Below, piece by piece: positions 23,801-32,417 of a DNA stretch of 64,000 nt. Under the pieces are notes generated by a model, which was not told where the DNA came from, did no database searches, and was given only the letters and a program-made list of their open reading frames with translations. How positions within the stretch are numbered: position 1 is the stretch's first letter; each line of letters starts with the position of its first letter. A program made the position numbers and the translations under genes. The DNA comes from Cryptomeria japonica (Eukaryota > Streptophyta > Pinopsida > Cupressales > Cupressaceae): positions 103,895,897 through 103,959,896 of the forward strand of contig NC_081407.1 of the NCBI RefSeq assembly GCF_030272615.1. The letters are read 5' to 3'.

Positions 23801-26800
23801 TCCCTGCTCAACATTCCATCTCATCTATTCTTTTATCCTAGATTAGTAGCTTGGGGTCTTGTTGTGCGTTGCACACGCTCCCTGTCGTCGACAGGGTCCC
23901 CTTTCCTGTTTTGAGCTTTCGATCGTTGTCCAGAGGTTCCGAGCAGAGTTTCTCGTGTCTCTTCGAGCGAGTTCGTGACCGATCCATAAACTGATTGACG
24001 TTGAAGTAATGAACCGATGAGTCCTCCTGACTAGTCTAGCTCTCGGGCGTGAACGCCAAGAGCTTTGTCCGAAATTTTGAGAATCGCCTTAGATAGGCGT
24101 AAGGTGGTAGGAATTGGCGGATCCCGCCAAGCCAGAGCTGTGAGGCCAATTGCATAAGGTTTGTCACCCGACCTTTGTAAGGTTTGGGCGAGAGATGATT
24201 TTCGCCTGCTGATGAAGGATCGAATTGCCCGGCCAAGTGCCTTAGTATTCTGATGCCTCCTAAATCCAGATTTGTGGAACCTGGCAAAAGGCTAGTAGCA
24301 GGTTCGACGTTCCGTGCAAATTTTCAAAATTGTCTAAGGGGCGAAAATTTCAAAAACGGATGCTCCCCACTTGGTCCGAAAACAATGCAAAAGTTCTTTT
24401 AAAATGTTGCAAAGATAGCTCTAGGCCCCGAGAATCGCTTTAAATTCCAAATTCGGACCCTGGGGCGAAACTGGAGCCTGTAAGAGGCACGTTTTGATCC
24501 GAAAGTCGCTTCAAACGTCTATTTTCGGACCCCGGGGCGATATGTTTAAAACACGATTTTGCAAAATGTTTGAAAGCTCGGAAATCGCGAAAGTCCCAAA
24601 TTCGAACCTTGGAGCAAATTGTTTTTTTTTAAAAGATGAAAGAGTGCGAAATATCCCAAGGACTCTCCTAGCCCCGAAAGCCTTTAAGTTCGTCTTTTTT
24701 CGAACCCTGGGATAAAACGGCGAAAATCGTAAAACATGGCCAAAGTGCTTTAGCCTCTGAAATCGCTTAAGTATTCCCAAATTCGGACCTTGGGGTAAAA
24801 AAGGGTTAAAACGCGAAATTCTAAGATCGCCTTAAGTGGTCCGAAGTCTTTTAAAAAGGTTGCGAAACATGTCCAAAGGTCCGAAGTTTTTTTTGACTTC
24901 GCAAAATGTGTTAAGTGGTCCGAAAACGCCTTGGTAAAACAAATAAGTTTAAAGCTCCGAAAATCGCCGAAGACGCAAAAATCGCGAGGGAGGCAACAGC
25001 TCCGAAGTTTGTTACAAATTTGCCAAAACGCCTCCAGCTCCGAAAACGCGAAACACTTAAAGAGACGCACTTAGTTCGAGAGACACAAGAACGCCCCCAT
25101 CCTCCGAAGTTTTTATTTGCGAATAAGGGCGCCGTGACTCCAGGGTTTTGCAAAGCTTGCAAATAGGCGTTGAGCTCCAAAGTTTGAAGGAGAGAAGAGC
25201 TGCGAATAGCGTTTGAAGTCCGAAGTTTTTTATAGGCGTCGAGCTCCGAAATTCACCAGAAATCGCCAAAATCGCGAAGGGCGTCGTGACTCCAGGGTTT
25301 TGCAAAGCTTGCAAATAGCGTTCGAGCTCCGAAGTTTGTTTTAAATTCACAAAAACACTTCACAACCCCCATAGCCTCAACAGATTGAAAAATCGCGAAC
25401 CCTCCAGCTCGCAAGAGACGTTCAAGCTCCGAAGTTTGAAGGGGCGAGAGCATGCGAATAAGGGCGCTCAGGTCCGAAGTTTTGAAAAGTTGCGAAGCGT
25501 GCTAAGTGCTCCGAAAATCTCCAGCTCGCCTAAAACCCCAAAGACCTCTAAAATTCGCCAACGGGTTGAAAATCTCCAAGTTTGCAAGAGACGTTCAAGC
25601 TCTAAAGTTCATGCAGGCTGGGTAAAACCAAGTTTAAATTTCGAAACCTCCAAATTCGTCAAAGAATCCAAAGTTGGAGAGAAAATGCAGTTCAAAATTT
25701 GAAAAAACTCTCCAAGGTCCGAAAACAAGAAGGTAAAACGCTACATCAACCCCTCCCGATCATTTAAATTCAAATTGCCAATCACCCAGGGTAAAACCAT
25801 TTAAAAATGATAAATTCTCTTTCGTCCAACAAACCGCGAAAATTTAAATCAAAGGGATAACCGTTGGGATTCAAACTTTGCAGGATCGTCTATTCATTTC
25901 ACGCAACGAGGTCGGGTAATCTCTCGCCATCCGCTCCCATCAGGTAAGTACACTTTATCGCATATGATCATTTGAAAAATGTTTAAGTCGGATGGGCAAA
26001 TCGTAAAATTTGATCGCAATTCTTGAATTCTTGAAATTTGCATCTCTTGTGCTCATAAACATTGTTCAATCGCTCGAAATTTAGAAATCCACTCTTAAGG
26101 CTTCACCAGAAATTGAACCTCTTTTCAAACTTAGTAAATTTTCATGCTGTCTTTGTTGAAAGTTAATCCAAAATCCAGAAGTGATAAGTATAAATGCATA
26201 ATCACAAATCTTCAAGAATACGCTGCGGTTAAAGTTAATCAAGTTGTTAGCTAAAATAATATTGCTCCATGTCCAGACTAAACTTTAAATTAATCCCGAC
26301 CTGCTGGAGCACTTCTTTTGTTACCTAACCCGCATTACCTTCCTCGTATCACCTCGTAATCCGCGTCCGGCTGTGCAGGATAGATGCCTAAATCGGCGAT
26401 GGAATCATCAAAAACGCCCGCTGCAGCCGAAACCTCACGAGCATCCAAATCAGACATCCCGCGTAAGGTTGAAAAGATGAAGTACCAGTCTCAAAGGGGA
26501 GGATTGAGGGAGTCAAAGATTCAGAGCGTCTGGGACAACATTGGTGACACCGACCTTGGCCATATTGATATTCAGGACTTCAGGAATCGGGTCTTCTCAC
26601 CCAACGCATATGGCAGGCCTAGGCAGATGGTGGAAAGTGGCATCGCCCAAGCGGCAGGTTTTCCTCCAGCAATCCAAAACTATGAATTAGTAGTAGAGGC
26701 TGCTCGGCATTACGAACCAAAGTCCAGATTAGTGCTTCTGGAGAATATGACTATCGCTGACTTCTCCCCTAAGGCTATTGGTGATGCATTTGATATCCCC

Positions 26801-29800
26801 TTTCCAAATAATCCCACAGCTACAACCATAGACGAAGCACAAGGGGCATATGATATGAATCCGGCCCGATGCAAGGCACTGATTAACGAAGAATGGTTCA
26901 AGGAGAAAAGGCCTTCAAGCACCAGGATTGTGAAAAAGACCCCCAGAAGTGATTTTCATAATGAACATGGGGATATGGTCACCTTACTCAACCGAGTCAT
27001 GGGACTTCCTAAGTCCAGCTACTTTGAAGAGTGGATGTTCTATTTTACAGAGCAGGTCTTCGCCGGAAAGTCTAAGTTTGACTGGGCCCAGATCATAAGC
27101 GATAACATCCACACTCAGCTTATTGAGCTCGAAACAAAGAAGTACTTCACCATGACCTCCTATTTGGTCTATATGTTCGCAAAGAACCAGCCACTGCCAG
27201 GATTGATAATGAAAGGTGAGATCGGGAATGGGCCCGGTCAGGTGAAAGTCTATGATTGCTACCCGCAGCTGCACTACCAGGATATAGCTCAAAGGGAAAA
27301 GAACAGCCCGGCTTACGCGGTTGGTCAGTATGAATGCGTCAATGACGCCTTCACAATGCGCCTGGTCAGGCTAATGCAGGGAGGGTTACACATAAGGCTC
27401 TCGGAGCAAGCTACCACTTTAGTGCAGAGGTATGGAGCCTGGTTCATTCAGTTCCCAAGGTTTTCCTACATCCGAATAGCTGGCTTCGATGGTGCCCCCC
27501 TTCGACTTCCACGGTATCCAACCGACAAAGTAATCCTTATGGAGGTGGCAAGGCAATCACGCCCCGCCGGCATCTTACTTCGAGAAAGCAAGCAGGCTGG
27601 ATTCACATTTCCTATGATCATAGGCAGCCATGATGTCCAATTGAGGACCCCTACCCTAGCAAAGGAGTCCCTTGCGAAATTGGCCTCTTATGGCCTCCAA
27701 GACCATTTCCCAAGAAAATACTTCGATCATGATAATCTGGCAAAAAGGGCCTATGGTCGAAGATACAGAGCAAAGGAGTCAGTTGAAGACTATTGGAAAA
27801 ATTGCTTCGATGACTACGAAGTCAGGCAACGGGAATATTCTAGGTTGATTGTGCAGCAGATGCGACTCTTTGAATACCGTCGGGTCCCAGATCAGCTCAC
27901 GGACTCAGGAAATTGCCTCCAGGTCCGAGAATTCGAAGCAGTAAGACACCTCTTGCCAGGCGTTGATTGGTCTCAGGGCCCAATCACAAATTTCGAAGCA
28001 GTTATGGTAGCCCCAGCAAGATACACAGATCAGTGGTTACATCATCAAATCGAGAGGCTAGTCCATGAGGGGGTCTAGTTCACTTACCATTTGATGGGCA
28101 GTCTTGACTCTCAATCTTCCGAAGACGAAGGGACATCAACTGAGAAACCAGAGAAAAGAAAGAAAGCTAAGGCTTGCAGAGGAACTCGGACGTCCAAAAG
28201 AACAAGAAGGGAGAAGATTCCCATAAAGAGGCCAAAGGTCACTTCATCTTCAAAAGATCCTAGTTCGTCCGACGATGCCATAGAATTGGATTGCATACCT
28301 GCTCCACCTTCCCAGAGCGACATCGATGCATTCGAGGCCAATGATCCTCCTGCACCTGATGTACTGGACACCGAGCCAAAAGGCCTCGAGTTGACCAAAC
28401 TGGGTAACCAAGTAGAAGAAGGAGAAATCCCATCCACCCAGGGGGTCGAAGTGCATGAACCTACCCAGCAGAGCCGTCACGAGTTGCTACTCCTTAATAC
28501 AGCCAAGGACGACTCCACCGTCGAGGGAGAACAAAGGATAGACGAAACTCATGAGCCCAAGAGGACTGAAGAGCAACCTTCACAAGAGGATATCAAACAG
28601 TTGTTCAGCGAAATAGGGGAGAACTCAACTGCAAGCAAAGAGCTTCCCCCCTCTTTCACTCCTCCGATGGCGGAGCAGCTACGAATTTGTGGCCAGCCGG
28701 TTGAGAACGTAGGAGAACAGAATGCTAACTTGACCCTATCATCGACCCAAGCAGTGCCTCAAGAGTGGCTGATCGCCAGAGCTCAGTGTAGGGCCGCCAC
28801 CAAAGCACCCATCGATCTAGAGGATATCTTCTCGCAAATGGATCAAGCAAAAGCTAAAGGGAAGAAGAAACCAAGGGCATATTCTAGAGTAACCAGGGAT
28901 GAGCAAAGGAACCGCACTCTTCATATTGCCACCCCGCCCGTAGACAAGCCAGCAGATCAAATAACACTGGCATATTATAGCATCACGATTGTCCCCATCG
29001 GACGAGCTACAAAAGAGCAGGAAAAGGAAGAATTTAAGGATTCAATGCAGAACATACTCAGACAGCTCGAGGAGATCACAGCGGAAAAGGATATGTATCG
29101 GGCCCGTGCTGAACAAGCCGAGGGATACATCGATCAGCTCCTACGGCCATTGCACAATCCCTCCGAATCCCATATTCCCCCAACGGCATTGGCACAAAGG
29201 ACCATGACTGAATTTGAAGGAATTCGAGATACCGCAAAGGCCGTCAGGGAGTGGATGCAGGACATCAAGAAAAAGGGAGAACAGATCCTTAAGGAGGTGA
29301 AAGAAATGGCCCTCCATCGAGAGCTCACTCTAGTCAGGCTGTTGGAGGTAAAGAGGGAATCCCTTCACATGCACGAAGTGGCAGCCTCTACCCTTCCCCT
29401 CATGAGAGCTCTTTTCTGGACACATGCGCAAATTCCCACATTGTCTGACATCCTAGATCCCCATGGCATCAGTGTTCTCAAAGAATGGTACTGGACCATC
29501 ACCATGAAGAACGACGCCCAGGAAATTATTGACAAAGAAAGTGACGCATGTGAGGTAATTCTGGGGAACATGCAAGAACTAGGTAAGACCATCCTCCGAT
29601 CAATGGTTTCAGGATGGATAAATGACCTATCCGACAGTGTAATCAGGCCAAACTGGGAAGAAAGGTTGGGAGCAGATAAGGTTTCTTATTCCGTTGGAGA
29701 CTTGAGTTTTGTTGGTCAGTTCCATTCAAACATATTATGCTTCGAGCGTAATCGCTCCAGCTAGAAGGACGGTTTAAAGCACGTGGACCAGTATCTCGAG

Positions 29801-32417
29801 GGCATGCAGTACAAAATTCGCCACCCTCCCATGCCTCCTTGCAGTCTACTCTTCTAGTTATGTATCAAATTCTAGGAATACGTTCGCAAGGAACGGGCAG
29901 CAGGTCGTGATTTATGGCGGGAATACCTGCATGGCGAGGACCAGTTTCTAAAGAAAGAGTGTGAAACCGAAATAGAGAAAGTAATTTCTCAAAAGTGTTT
30001 TTTCCCTTCCAAATCTTAAAATGCACTTTTTGTCCCAAAAAGGTGACAGTTGACTTTTGGTCAACAAATTGTAAAACTTTTGTGCCCCCTTTTTGATTTG
30101 TTCCAAATTGTTGTAATTATCCCTTTTTGGGTAGTTATTGCCCATTTTGGGGTAGTTGTTGATATTTGCCTCCCATTTATGGGTATGGGCAGCACTGCTT
30201 TATGGATGAATCTGGGCCACTTATTTAGATTTAATCTAGGCCATTCATCCTTTTTGAAGCCTATTTAAGGGACTGGTTTTCCCTCATTTTGTAAGAAGTT
30301 CTTGGATTGTTGCGAAAGCTCTGAAGGAATTTGCAGGAATTAATACAATGAATTAAGACTATTTTCAAGTTTCCTTGTGAGTGCATGGTCTCCTTCACTT
30401 AATTTTGAAAGCTTTTAGTTATGTCTATTTATTTTGCACAGCGGTTTTTCAATCAAGCATCTGATAGAATCTTCACAGTCCATACCATTAGAGAATAGCT
30501 GATTGCTTTTCTTTCCGCATGGTTAATCTGGACCATTTCATGCTCAGTTCGATTATCAAATATATACTATGAATGTAAAAATTCTAATATCGTACTTGGT
30601 AATATGAAAATCTGGTTTCTCCTTTGAAGATTGCACTAAGTTTATGCAAGCATTGTGTCTAAATGGCTAATGATGTCTAATCTAGTTTCCTGGAGGTGTC
30701 TGTCTACTTGACTGAATTTGTTGTCTTAGTTAGAATTTACAGTTCATGTCTCCCTCTCTCTCTCTCCCTATCCTTCCTTTCTTTTCTCCCCCTTTTTTTA
30801 TTTATTCGAAAAAATCTGCAGCCCTACTAAAGCAGCATCAAATTAACCAATATCATCTGATGGAAAGATCGTAAAAGGTTCAGGGGAATTTATCCATAGA
30901 ATTGCCAGTCAAGCGTAAGTCCCCTTGTGTTTCCAGCATAAACACATCAAGCCACTGAGAGATCCCGTAGTCAAGACCTGACAAAAGAAACCTTGAGGCT
31001 ATCCCCTTTGATCAAAACGTAGAAAACAGCATTAGGGATTCCCTTATTTCAAGAGAGGGTAGGATACTCAGTGAGTTTATTCTATTATGCGTTGGCCGTA
31101 TGGAGTTTGCAGCGATGTGATTTCAGACACGTCAACAAGTCTACCTAAATTAAGAATACAATGAGCTGCTTTTGGATCGTCTTTACTACAAATAGGTAAT
31201 GCCCATTACCAATGAGTTAGATGTATACATTTTCCTCCTGGCATACATGTCTTACAAGTTAAATCAGCTGTGAACTGGTTAGTTATAGAATGGAGATAAC
31301 ATAAACAAGAGTTGTAAATATTCCCCACCGCAGACGTAAAATTGTTATGGCTTTGTCTTGAACCTCATCCTTGGATGATGAAGATCCCACCTTTGACTCC
31401 CTCTGTCTAGATAGTTCTTGCTCAAGCTGCAAATGCCTCAAGCAACACAAAAACAAATCAATACAAATCTATCAGAAGGCAACACATGCCAGCATTATTA
31501 GAAAGTTAAAACTAAATTAAAATCCCATAAGTTTATCATTTAATTGCAGAAGGTATACCTCTGCAAGCTTATTCTGTAATTGCTGAGCTATCTCATATTG
31601 ATCCAAGTTTAAAGCGACCTGACATGATAAAATTCCTACACTCAATATGCTTTATCATAGTAGCTTGAACTCCACATACATAGCAATATCCTCAGATGTG
31701 GCAGCTAAACTATAATATACCAAAGATTTATAAAGAAGACGCAGCTATAACCTGATTGAACAGTCTAGAATCTCAGCATGAAAAAGCAAATAAAATATAC
31801 TCTGTTATTCTAGAACTTTATATAAATTTCTTTGTTAAGGCCATGTCATGCAAAGCATGGATATAACTGTAGAAAATCAGTATTGACACAACAAATATTC
31901 ACTTGCACAGTAATAAGTTACTAAGACTTTGAATTTTACAAACAGACTTTGATTAGCTAATATAAAGATGTGCACAAAGTATAATGATTAATAAATTGAC
32001 AAGGGCTACAAAACATAAGAAACTTGCATCCCAGAACAAACTAATAAACTAAGATTGGCAGTGCAGTTGTAAATGAATGATAGCAGCTACCTGAATCCGG
32101 GTACTTAAATCTAGCTGAAAAAAGAATAGCAAGATGTCCTCATTAGCACTTTCACTGTGTTCGTTAACAGCAGGTGGTCCATGGTAATTGCCTTTTGATA
32201 CCCCCGCAGCAATGACCCTCAAGTCAACCCTCTGAGAGTAAACTGACCTCATAAGAGAGAAATTTAAAGCATTCCTTAATTCAGGATGTTCTCTGCTAAG
32301 ATTAATACTAGTTCCACCTTTGTCAAAAAAACTTGAGTGAAACCCACATAAAATCTGCTTTGTGCATTTTACTGTGTCCACTGCAGCTGGAACTATATTT
32401 GTCCCAATAACAAACAT
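5796..32417 (-). CDS. CLPF: ClpF-like host gene (UVR motif + YccV-like domain), five in-window exons, 3' end outside window
   Basis: This is the only host protein gene I can support, and it is too fragmented to appear as an ORF. Five minus-strand exons with GT donors and AG acceptors join in phase and read through without a stop for about 219 codons. The product starts with a transit-peptide-like N-terminus, then [17 protein letters not shown], then a helical stretch, then the UVR motif ([12 protein letters not shown]...AAKLRDQI), and ends in [13 protein letters not shown], the opening of a YccV-like domain. This order is known from ClpF, a plastid stromal adaptor of the Clp protease that helps deliver substrates. 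The remaining YccV exons must lie left of position 1. Introns are 472, 132, about 25,187, 173 and more than 5,795 bp. Retrotransposons account for intron 3 and part of intron 5. The splice sites and frame are intact, so I infer a functional gene. The ClpF name rests on remembered family pattern, not a search. Confidence 0.72.
6063..6141 (-). CDS. CLPF: ClpF-like gene, exon 4 (UVR motif)
   Basis: Acceptor TTCTGCAG|GGCGGA and donor CTGGAG|GTGTGA. One base completes the split arginine codon, followed by 26 codons reading [20 protein letters not shown] and then QISNLE. This is a textbook UVR (UvrB/UvrC) motif: paired acidic residues, an alanine pair and KLRD. The next acceptor is only 173 bp downstream. 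Confidence 0.8.
6625..7932 (-). repeat. 3' LTR of the gypsy element (1308 bp, with internal duplication)
   Basis: It matches the 5' LTR at 20290-21363 from end to end except for a 235-bp tandem duplication (7349-7583 and 7584-about 7818). That duplication explains the length difference of 234 bp. A purine-rich tract (GGGCAGGGGCGAC, minus strand) precedes it. Confidence 0.92.
7349..7818. repeat. 235-bp tandem duplication inside the gypsy 3' LTR
   Basis: GAGTCTTCACTC starts both copies (7349 and 7584), and both end in the ATTAAAATAAAA run. The 5' LTR has one copy, so the duplication arose after insertion. Confidence 0.88.
7852..10977 (-). pseudogene. Gypsy pol remnant: RT, RNase H, integrase, chromodomain
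   Basis: The frame continues the protease from across the element B insertion (GIQWMETL). RT shows [17 protein letters not shown] and [10 protein letters not shown]. RNase H shows [14 protein letters not shown] and [11 protein letters not shown]. Integrase shows the zinc-binding CITCQQNK, then the catalytic Asp in TMDFITGLP, the second Asp in SDRDSRF and the Glu in HPQTNE. The C-terminus ([18 protein letters not shown]) is a chromodomain, which in this group is thought to guide insertion into heterochromatin. It is broken by a frameshift near 10006, by TAG near 8872, by two stops right after the catalytic Glu (about 8694-8702), and by TAG near 8274. The frame ends around 7852, inside the 3' LTR. 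Confidence 0.92.
11382..13440 (+). repeat. Array of 13 dyad motifs with 166/177-bp spacing
   Basis: A 33-bp motif, TCGCTCCTGACCCT + ~5-bp loop + AGGGTCCAGGGCGA, starts at 11382, 11547, 11723, 11889, 12066, 12231, 12398, 12565, 12742, 12908, 13075, 13242 and 13408. Spacings are 165, 176, 166, 177, 165, 167, 167, 177, 166, 167, 167 and 166. The arms pair at 11 of 14 positions without a gap. Most copies differ from the consensus at only one to five bases, while the sequence between copies is so diverged that I can barely align it. The array lies between the element's 5' end and its internal promoter. Confidence 0.93.
13790..13796 (+). promoter_or_regulatory. Internal TATA box upstream of the element B ORF
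   Basis: TATATAT sits in GCTCTATATATTGGAGG, about 260 bp before the candidate leader donor and about 470 bp before ATG 14261. It is the only good TATA box between the dyad array and the ORF, so I infer that the ORF has its own promoter. Confidence 0.5.
14052..14252 (+). other. Probable leader intron of the element B ORF
   Basis: The acceptor GTTGTGTAG|GTGTCAAG lies 8 bp before ATG 14261, preceded by a pyrimidine-rich stretch. A donor candidate, GGAG|GTATGG, is at 14052. Elements A and C have an acceptor in the same place (GTAG|GA 2 bp, and GTGCAG|G 5 bp, before the ATG), which supports the acceptor more than the donor. Confidence 0.55.
14261..17458 (+). CDS. Long element-encoded protein of unknown function (1065 aa), intact
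   Basis: I choose ATG 14261 ([12 protein letters not shown]) over 14213, because the earlier ATG lies in the presumed leader intron and because the copies in A and C start the same way. Residues ~30-500 are the conserved part, shared with A and C: VGFPPAVQ (~76), an acidic alpha-helical stretch, WMFFFIQV (~202), MSSYVIY (~240), [16 protein letters not shown] and LPRYPTD (~346). Residues ~540-690 are Lys/Glu/Ser-rich with KKKQ-type basic clusters. A second conserved block has IRDE...[10 protein letters not shown] (~729), followed by a heptad-rich coiled coil (~765-800) and a helical C-terminus. I see no RT, integrase, transposase triad, zinc knuckle or protease. It may be a capsid-like, DNA-binding or element-regulatory protein; no function is established. 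Confidence 0.88.
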   Translation: MATPKAGASTSRPALVKEDQKNEELETRIMSKWSNIGDTNLGNFSVKKFREVPYIGKPSPVAKKIIESGIIKAVGFPPAVQCHELMIECARHYDSQLRSIVCKEGNTLAYLSEEAICEALHLPEHKDMIYKSLEGARSIYEDDPDTCLNLINKNWLLKSRPRLSKIPNTPHRIDFQEEYRDLITLLNQATGAPQAFYFEKWMFFFIQVIVQGKGTIHWARIISHCLDVQLRRLRPTKSFHMSSYVIYALIWSFEYAGLPHRGVIGRGPGEVRVCDSYVHLHHPPRGDYKLVNDTFTMNITRILQGGIHNRLSLEAQELVKKYGAWFIQFQKFTYIRAHGCPSPPYMLPRYPTDRIELLEVTRQLAAYAKASRHKHGIGVPVPIILGNTVEVCPNTQALDDAEKELALYSFTFFASRENFDPHGYMEETVGKKYKHEFQVEDFWMNLSSDLEVKRKMHSRLPLDLIRKCKVYRVVDRAQDSGRHLQSPYDREDKAVKIDWNEPEVLDLRALMAPVLSCTRRWVDVQHQKLREQNITMTFTLEERLEEGGVSVSEDNSHPRGAKRKERPEKREPSKKKQEANRDRSSGTSSRHGKKASQVEGQEKTVPEVDESMESMVQNDKPKKGQTSQHSSSQSPQVDELHEEKNDDEATSPLREDEPLPKEIQVRETRSAIPDWLKERLTRVIVIEDEEGVIDLESLIGNSQEVTEKKKATKMSKVIRDETGSRKLQIATPVVDKYEGEILAEEYDVETFELGPLTTEAMDEATDSFEALKGKLKEEMEKNRKLEREVDAWRGYFSHLNQPLGRQDPAVSLVQALPLESVGEAERVKSLVQLMSSWIDKSHTVAVEFTTRMMKTIHRAIQVLEIVHNLMITVAAFAHTRDVIIPVLQVIRQTPRKILAQEKIMDGGAHNLLLWSTLLQMKEVLFEDISTKCNQVEGIIHPIQDKVFEVLCTIFGKRIEVETDVDLQELEERVKVIFCKDDNVITDEQWDLMFTTMLLIEKIKELEPGWEAALLTTFDQVIHLEERMKNLPEIPIVEVEGIVSRFVAYAKKEHWKGNKVLEERLL
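17655..17840 (+). promoter_or_regulatory. LTR-type TATA box and polyA signal near the 3' end of element B
   Basis: TATATAT (17655-17661) in GCAATATATATCCTC is followed 155 bp later by AATAAA (17812-17817) in GATCAATAAAATATTG. A TATA box followed closely by a polyA signal and then ~700 bp to the CAACA end is the layout of LTR U3/R/U5, and is hard to explain otherwise. Confidence 0.65.
18541..20220 (-). pseudogene. Gypsy gag-protease remnant
   Basis: ATG 20220 lies about 57 bp inside the primer site. One in-frame TAG (19869-19867) interrupts an Asn/Gln-rich N-terminal region. The capsid part follows ([20 protein letters not shown]), then the zinc knuckle [14 protein letters not shown], then the aspartic protease [13 protein letters not shown]. 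The frame runs to VVLGI, where element B interrupts it. The next codons (QW) lie at 10975, on the far side of B. The apparent extra residues after VVLGI are coded by the end of element B and are not part of the protein. Confidence 0.92.
20277..20288 (-). other. Primer binding site of the gypsy element (initiator tRNA-Met type)
   Basis: The minus strand reads TGGTATCAGAGC, one base inside the LTR boundary at 20290. This is the usual plant primer site complementary to the 3' end of initiator tRNA-Met. Confidence 0.93.
20290..21363 (-). repeat. 5' LTR of the gypsy element (1074 bp)
   Basis: The LTR runs from TGTAATGTCCC (minus strand, from 21363) to GGGAATTTTACA (at 20290), next to the primer site. 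It is matched by the LTR at 6625-7932. Short frames inside it recur in the other LTR and are not genes. Confidence 0.92.
21369..22102. other. Unique intronic sequence between gypsy and a solo LTR
   Basis: This AT-rich stretch lies in intron 3. No exon, conserved motif or repeat is recognised. Confidence 0.5.
22108..23053 (-). mobile_element. Solo LTR (946 bp), minus orientation
   Basis: A perfect duplication GGTGC (22103-22107 and 23054-23058) flanks ends that read TGTTGGGATTAAGG...CCTTTCA on the minus strand. A minus-strand TATAAAAGG lies at 22474-22482. The GTGGGGAAAACCC...GGTAAAAAACCCC segment is a stem-loop common in copia-type LTRs. No internal region remains. Confidence 0.78.
23059..23859. 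other. Unique intronic sequence before element C
   Basis: This is part of intron 3. I see no gene, repeat or element end in it. Confidence 0.5.
24339..25700 (+). repeat. Degenerate repeat array in the leader of element C
   Basis: GGGGCGAAA-type words preceded by TCGGACC(C/T)TG occur at 24339, 24462, 24534, 24611, 24709 and 24792. Spacing is loose, mostly 72-98 bp. Each is preceded 30-45 bp earlier by a CCGA(A/G)A(A/G)TCGC word. From about 24990 to 25600 the pattern changes to dense copies of GCTCCGAAGTTTG. These repeats account for several overlapping spurious frames on both strands. Confidence 0.75.
25944..26378 (+). other. Probable leader intron of the element C ORF (435 bp)
   Basis: The donor CATCAG|GTAAGT is a perfect plant consensus. 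The acceptor CTGTGCAG|GATAG lies 5 bp before ATG 26384. Together with the matching acceptors in A and B this makes a spliced leader likely for the whole family. Confidence 0.68.
26384..29764 (+). pseudogene. Element C long ORF (about 1126 codons, one in-frame TAG)
   Basis: ATG 26384 starts [16 protein letters not shown], comparable with the starts in A and B. One TAG at 28076-28078 (codon 565) interrupts the frame, which otherwise runs to 29764. Conserved landmarks are AGFPPAIQ (~91), WMFYFTEQV (~216), MTSYLVYM (~256), [15 protein letters not shown] (~375), IATPPVDK (~847) and a coiled coil (~870-915). The stop lies at the junction of the N-terminal domain and the basic, Ser/Lys-rich middle (KRKKAK, SKRTRR), so it could come from CAG by one transition. 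Beyond 29764 a further block ([18 protein letters not shown], 29878 on) resembles the C-terminus of B, which suggests a lost exon or frameshift at the end. Confidence 0.82.
31329..31426 (-). CDS. CLPF: ClpF-like gene, exon 3 (98 bp)
   Basis: Acceptor TTGCAG|CTTGAG and donor CTGCG|GTGGGG. The exon encodes a charged helix beginning [11 protein letters not shown] and ending DKAITILRL plus two bases (CG). The arginine codon is completed by the first base of exon 4, which lies 25 kb away. That phase match across the giant intron is strong evidence that the exons belong together. Confidence 0.75.
31559..31618 (-). CDS. CLPF: ClpF-like gene, exon 2 (20 codons)
   Basis: Exactly 60 bp lie between an acceptor (TGTCAG|GTCGCT) and a donor (GCAGAG|GTATAC). 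The exon is phase 0 at both ends. It encodes [20 protein letters not shown], an amphipathic helix typical of the segment just before the UVR motif in ClpF proteins. Confidence 0.75.
32091..32417 (-). CDS. CLPF: ClpF-like gene, exon 1 as read from the first in-window ATG (109 codons)
   Basis: The exon starts at ATG 32417, with an in-frame TGA two codons upstream, and ends CGGATTCAG|GTAGCT in phase 0. It encodes a Ser/Val/Lys-containing N-terminus without an early acidic cluster, as expected of a chloroplast transit peptide. The linker that follows contains [15 protein letters not shown] and ends STRIQ. AG acceptors inside the first 15 codons leave open that the true first exon lies farther upstream, near 50 kb, and is spliced into this one. 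Confidence 0.65.

Larger units (their letters stand above)
23860..31137 (+). mobile_element. Element C: complete 7,278-bp relative of element B
   Basis: The left end is TGTTGTGCGTTGCACACG (23860) and the right end is ACACGTCAACA (31137). Flanks are GGTCT (23855-23859) and AGTCT (31138-31142), a 5-bp duplication with one mutation. The layout follows B: a 5' double hairpin, a repeat array with GGGGCGAAA/TCCGAAG words (about 24339-25700), a leader intron, a 1126-codon ORF with one stop, a TATA-like TATTTAAG (30262-30269) and an ~800-bp tail. The last ~250 bp aligns with the tail of B (CTTTATTCAAGAGAGG...GTCAACA). The protein is only distantly similar to that of B, so C is a different subfamily. 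Confidence 0.82.
6142..31328 (-). other. Giant intron 3 (25,187 bp) of the ClpF-like gene
   Basis: The donor GTGGGG is at 31328 and the acceptor TTCTGCAG at 6142. The intron contains the gypsy element with nested element B, a solo LTR and element C. After removing them, unique sequence remains only at 6142-6624, 21369-22102, 23059-23859 and 31138-31328. Nothing recognisable is seen in these pieces. Confidence 0.72.

Noticed and set aside
24494-25702. Several overlapping ORFs of 66-106 codons on both strands
   Set aside because: They are translations of the GCTCCGAAGTTTG-type repeats in the element C leader and have no consistent frame between units.
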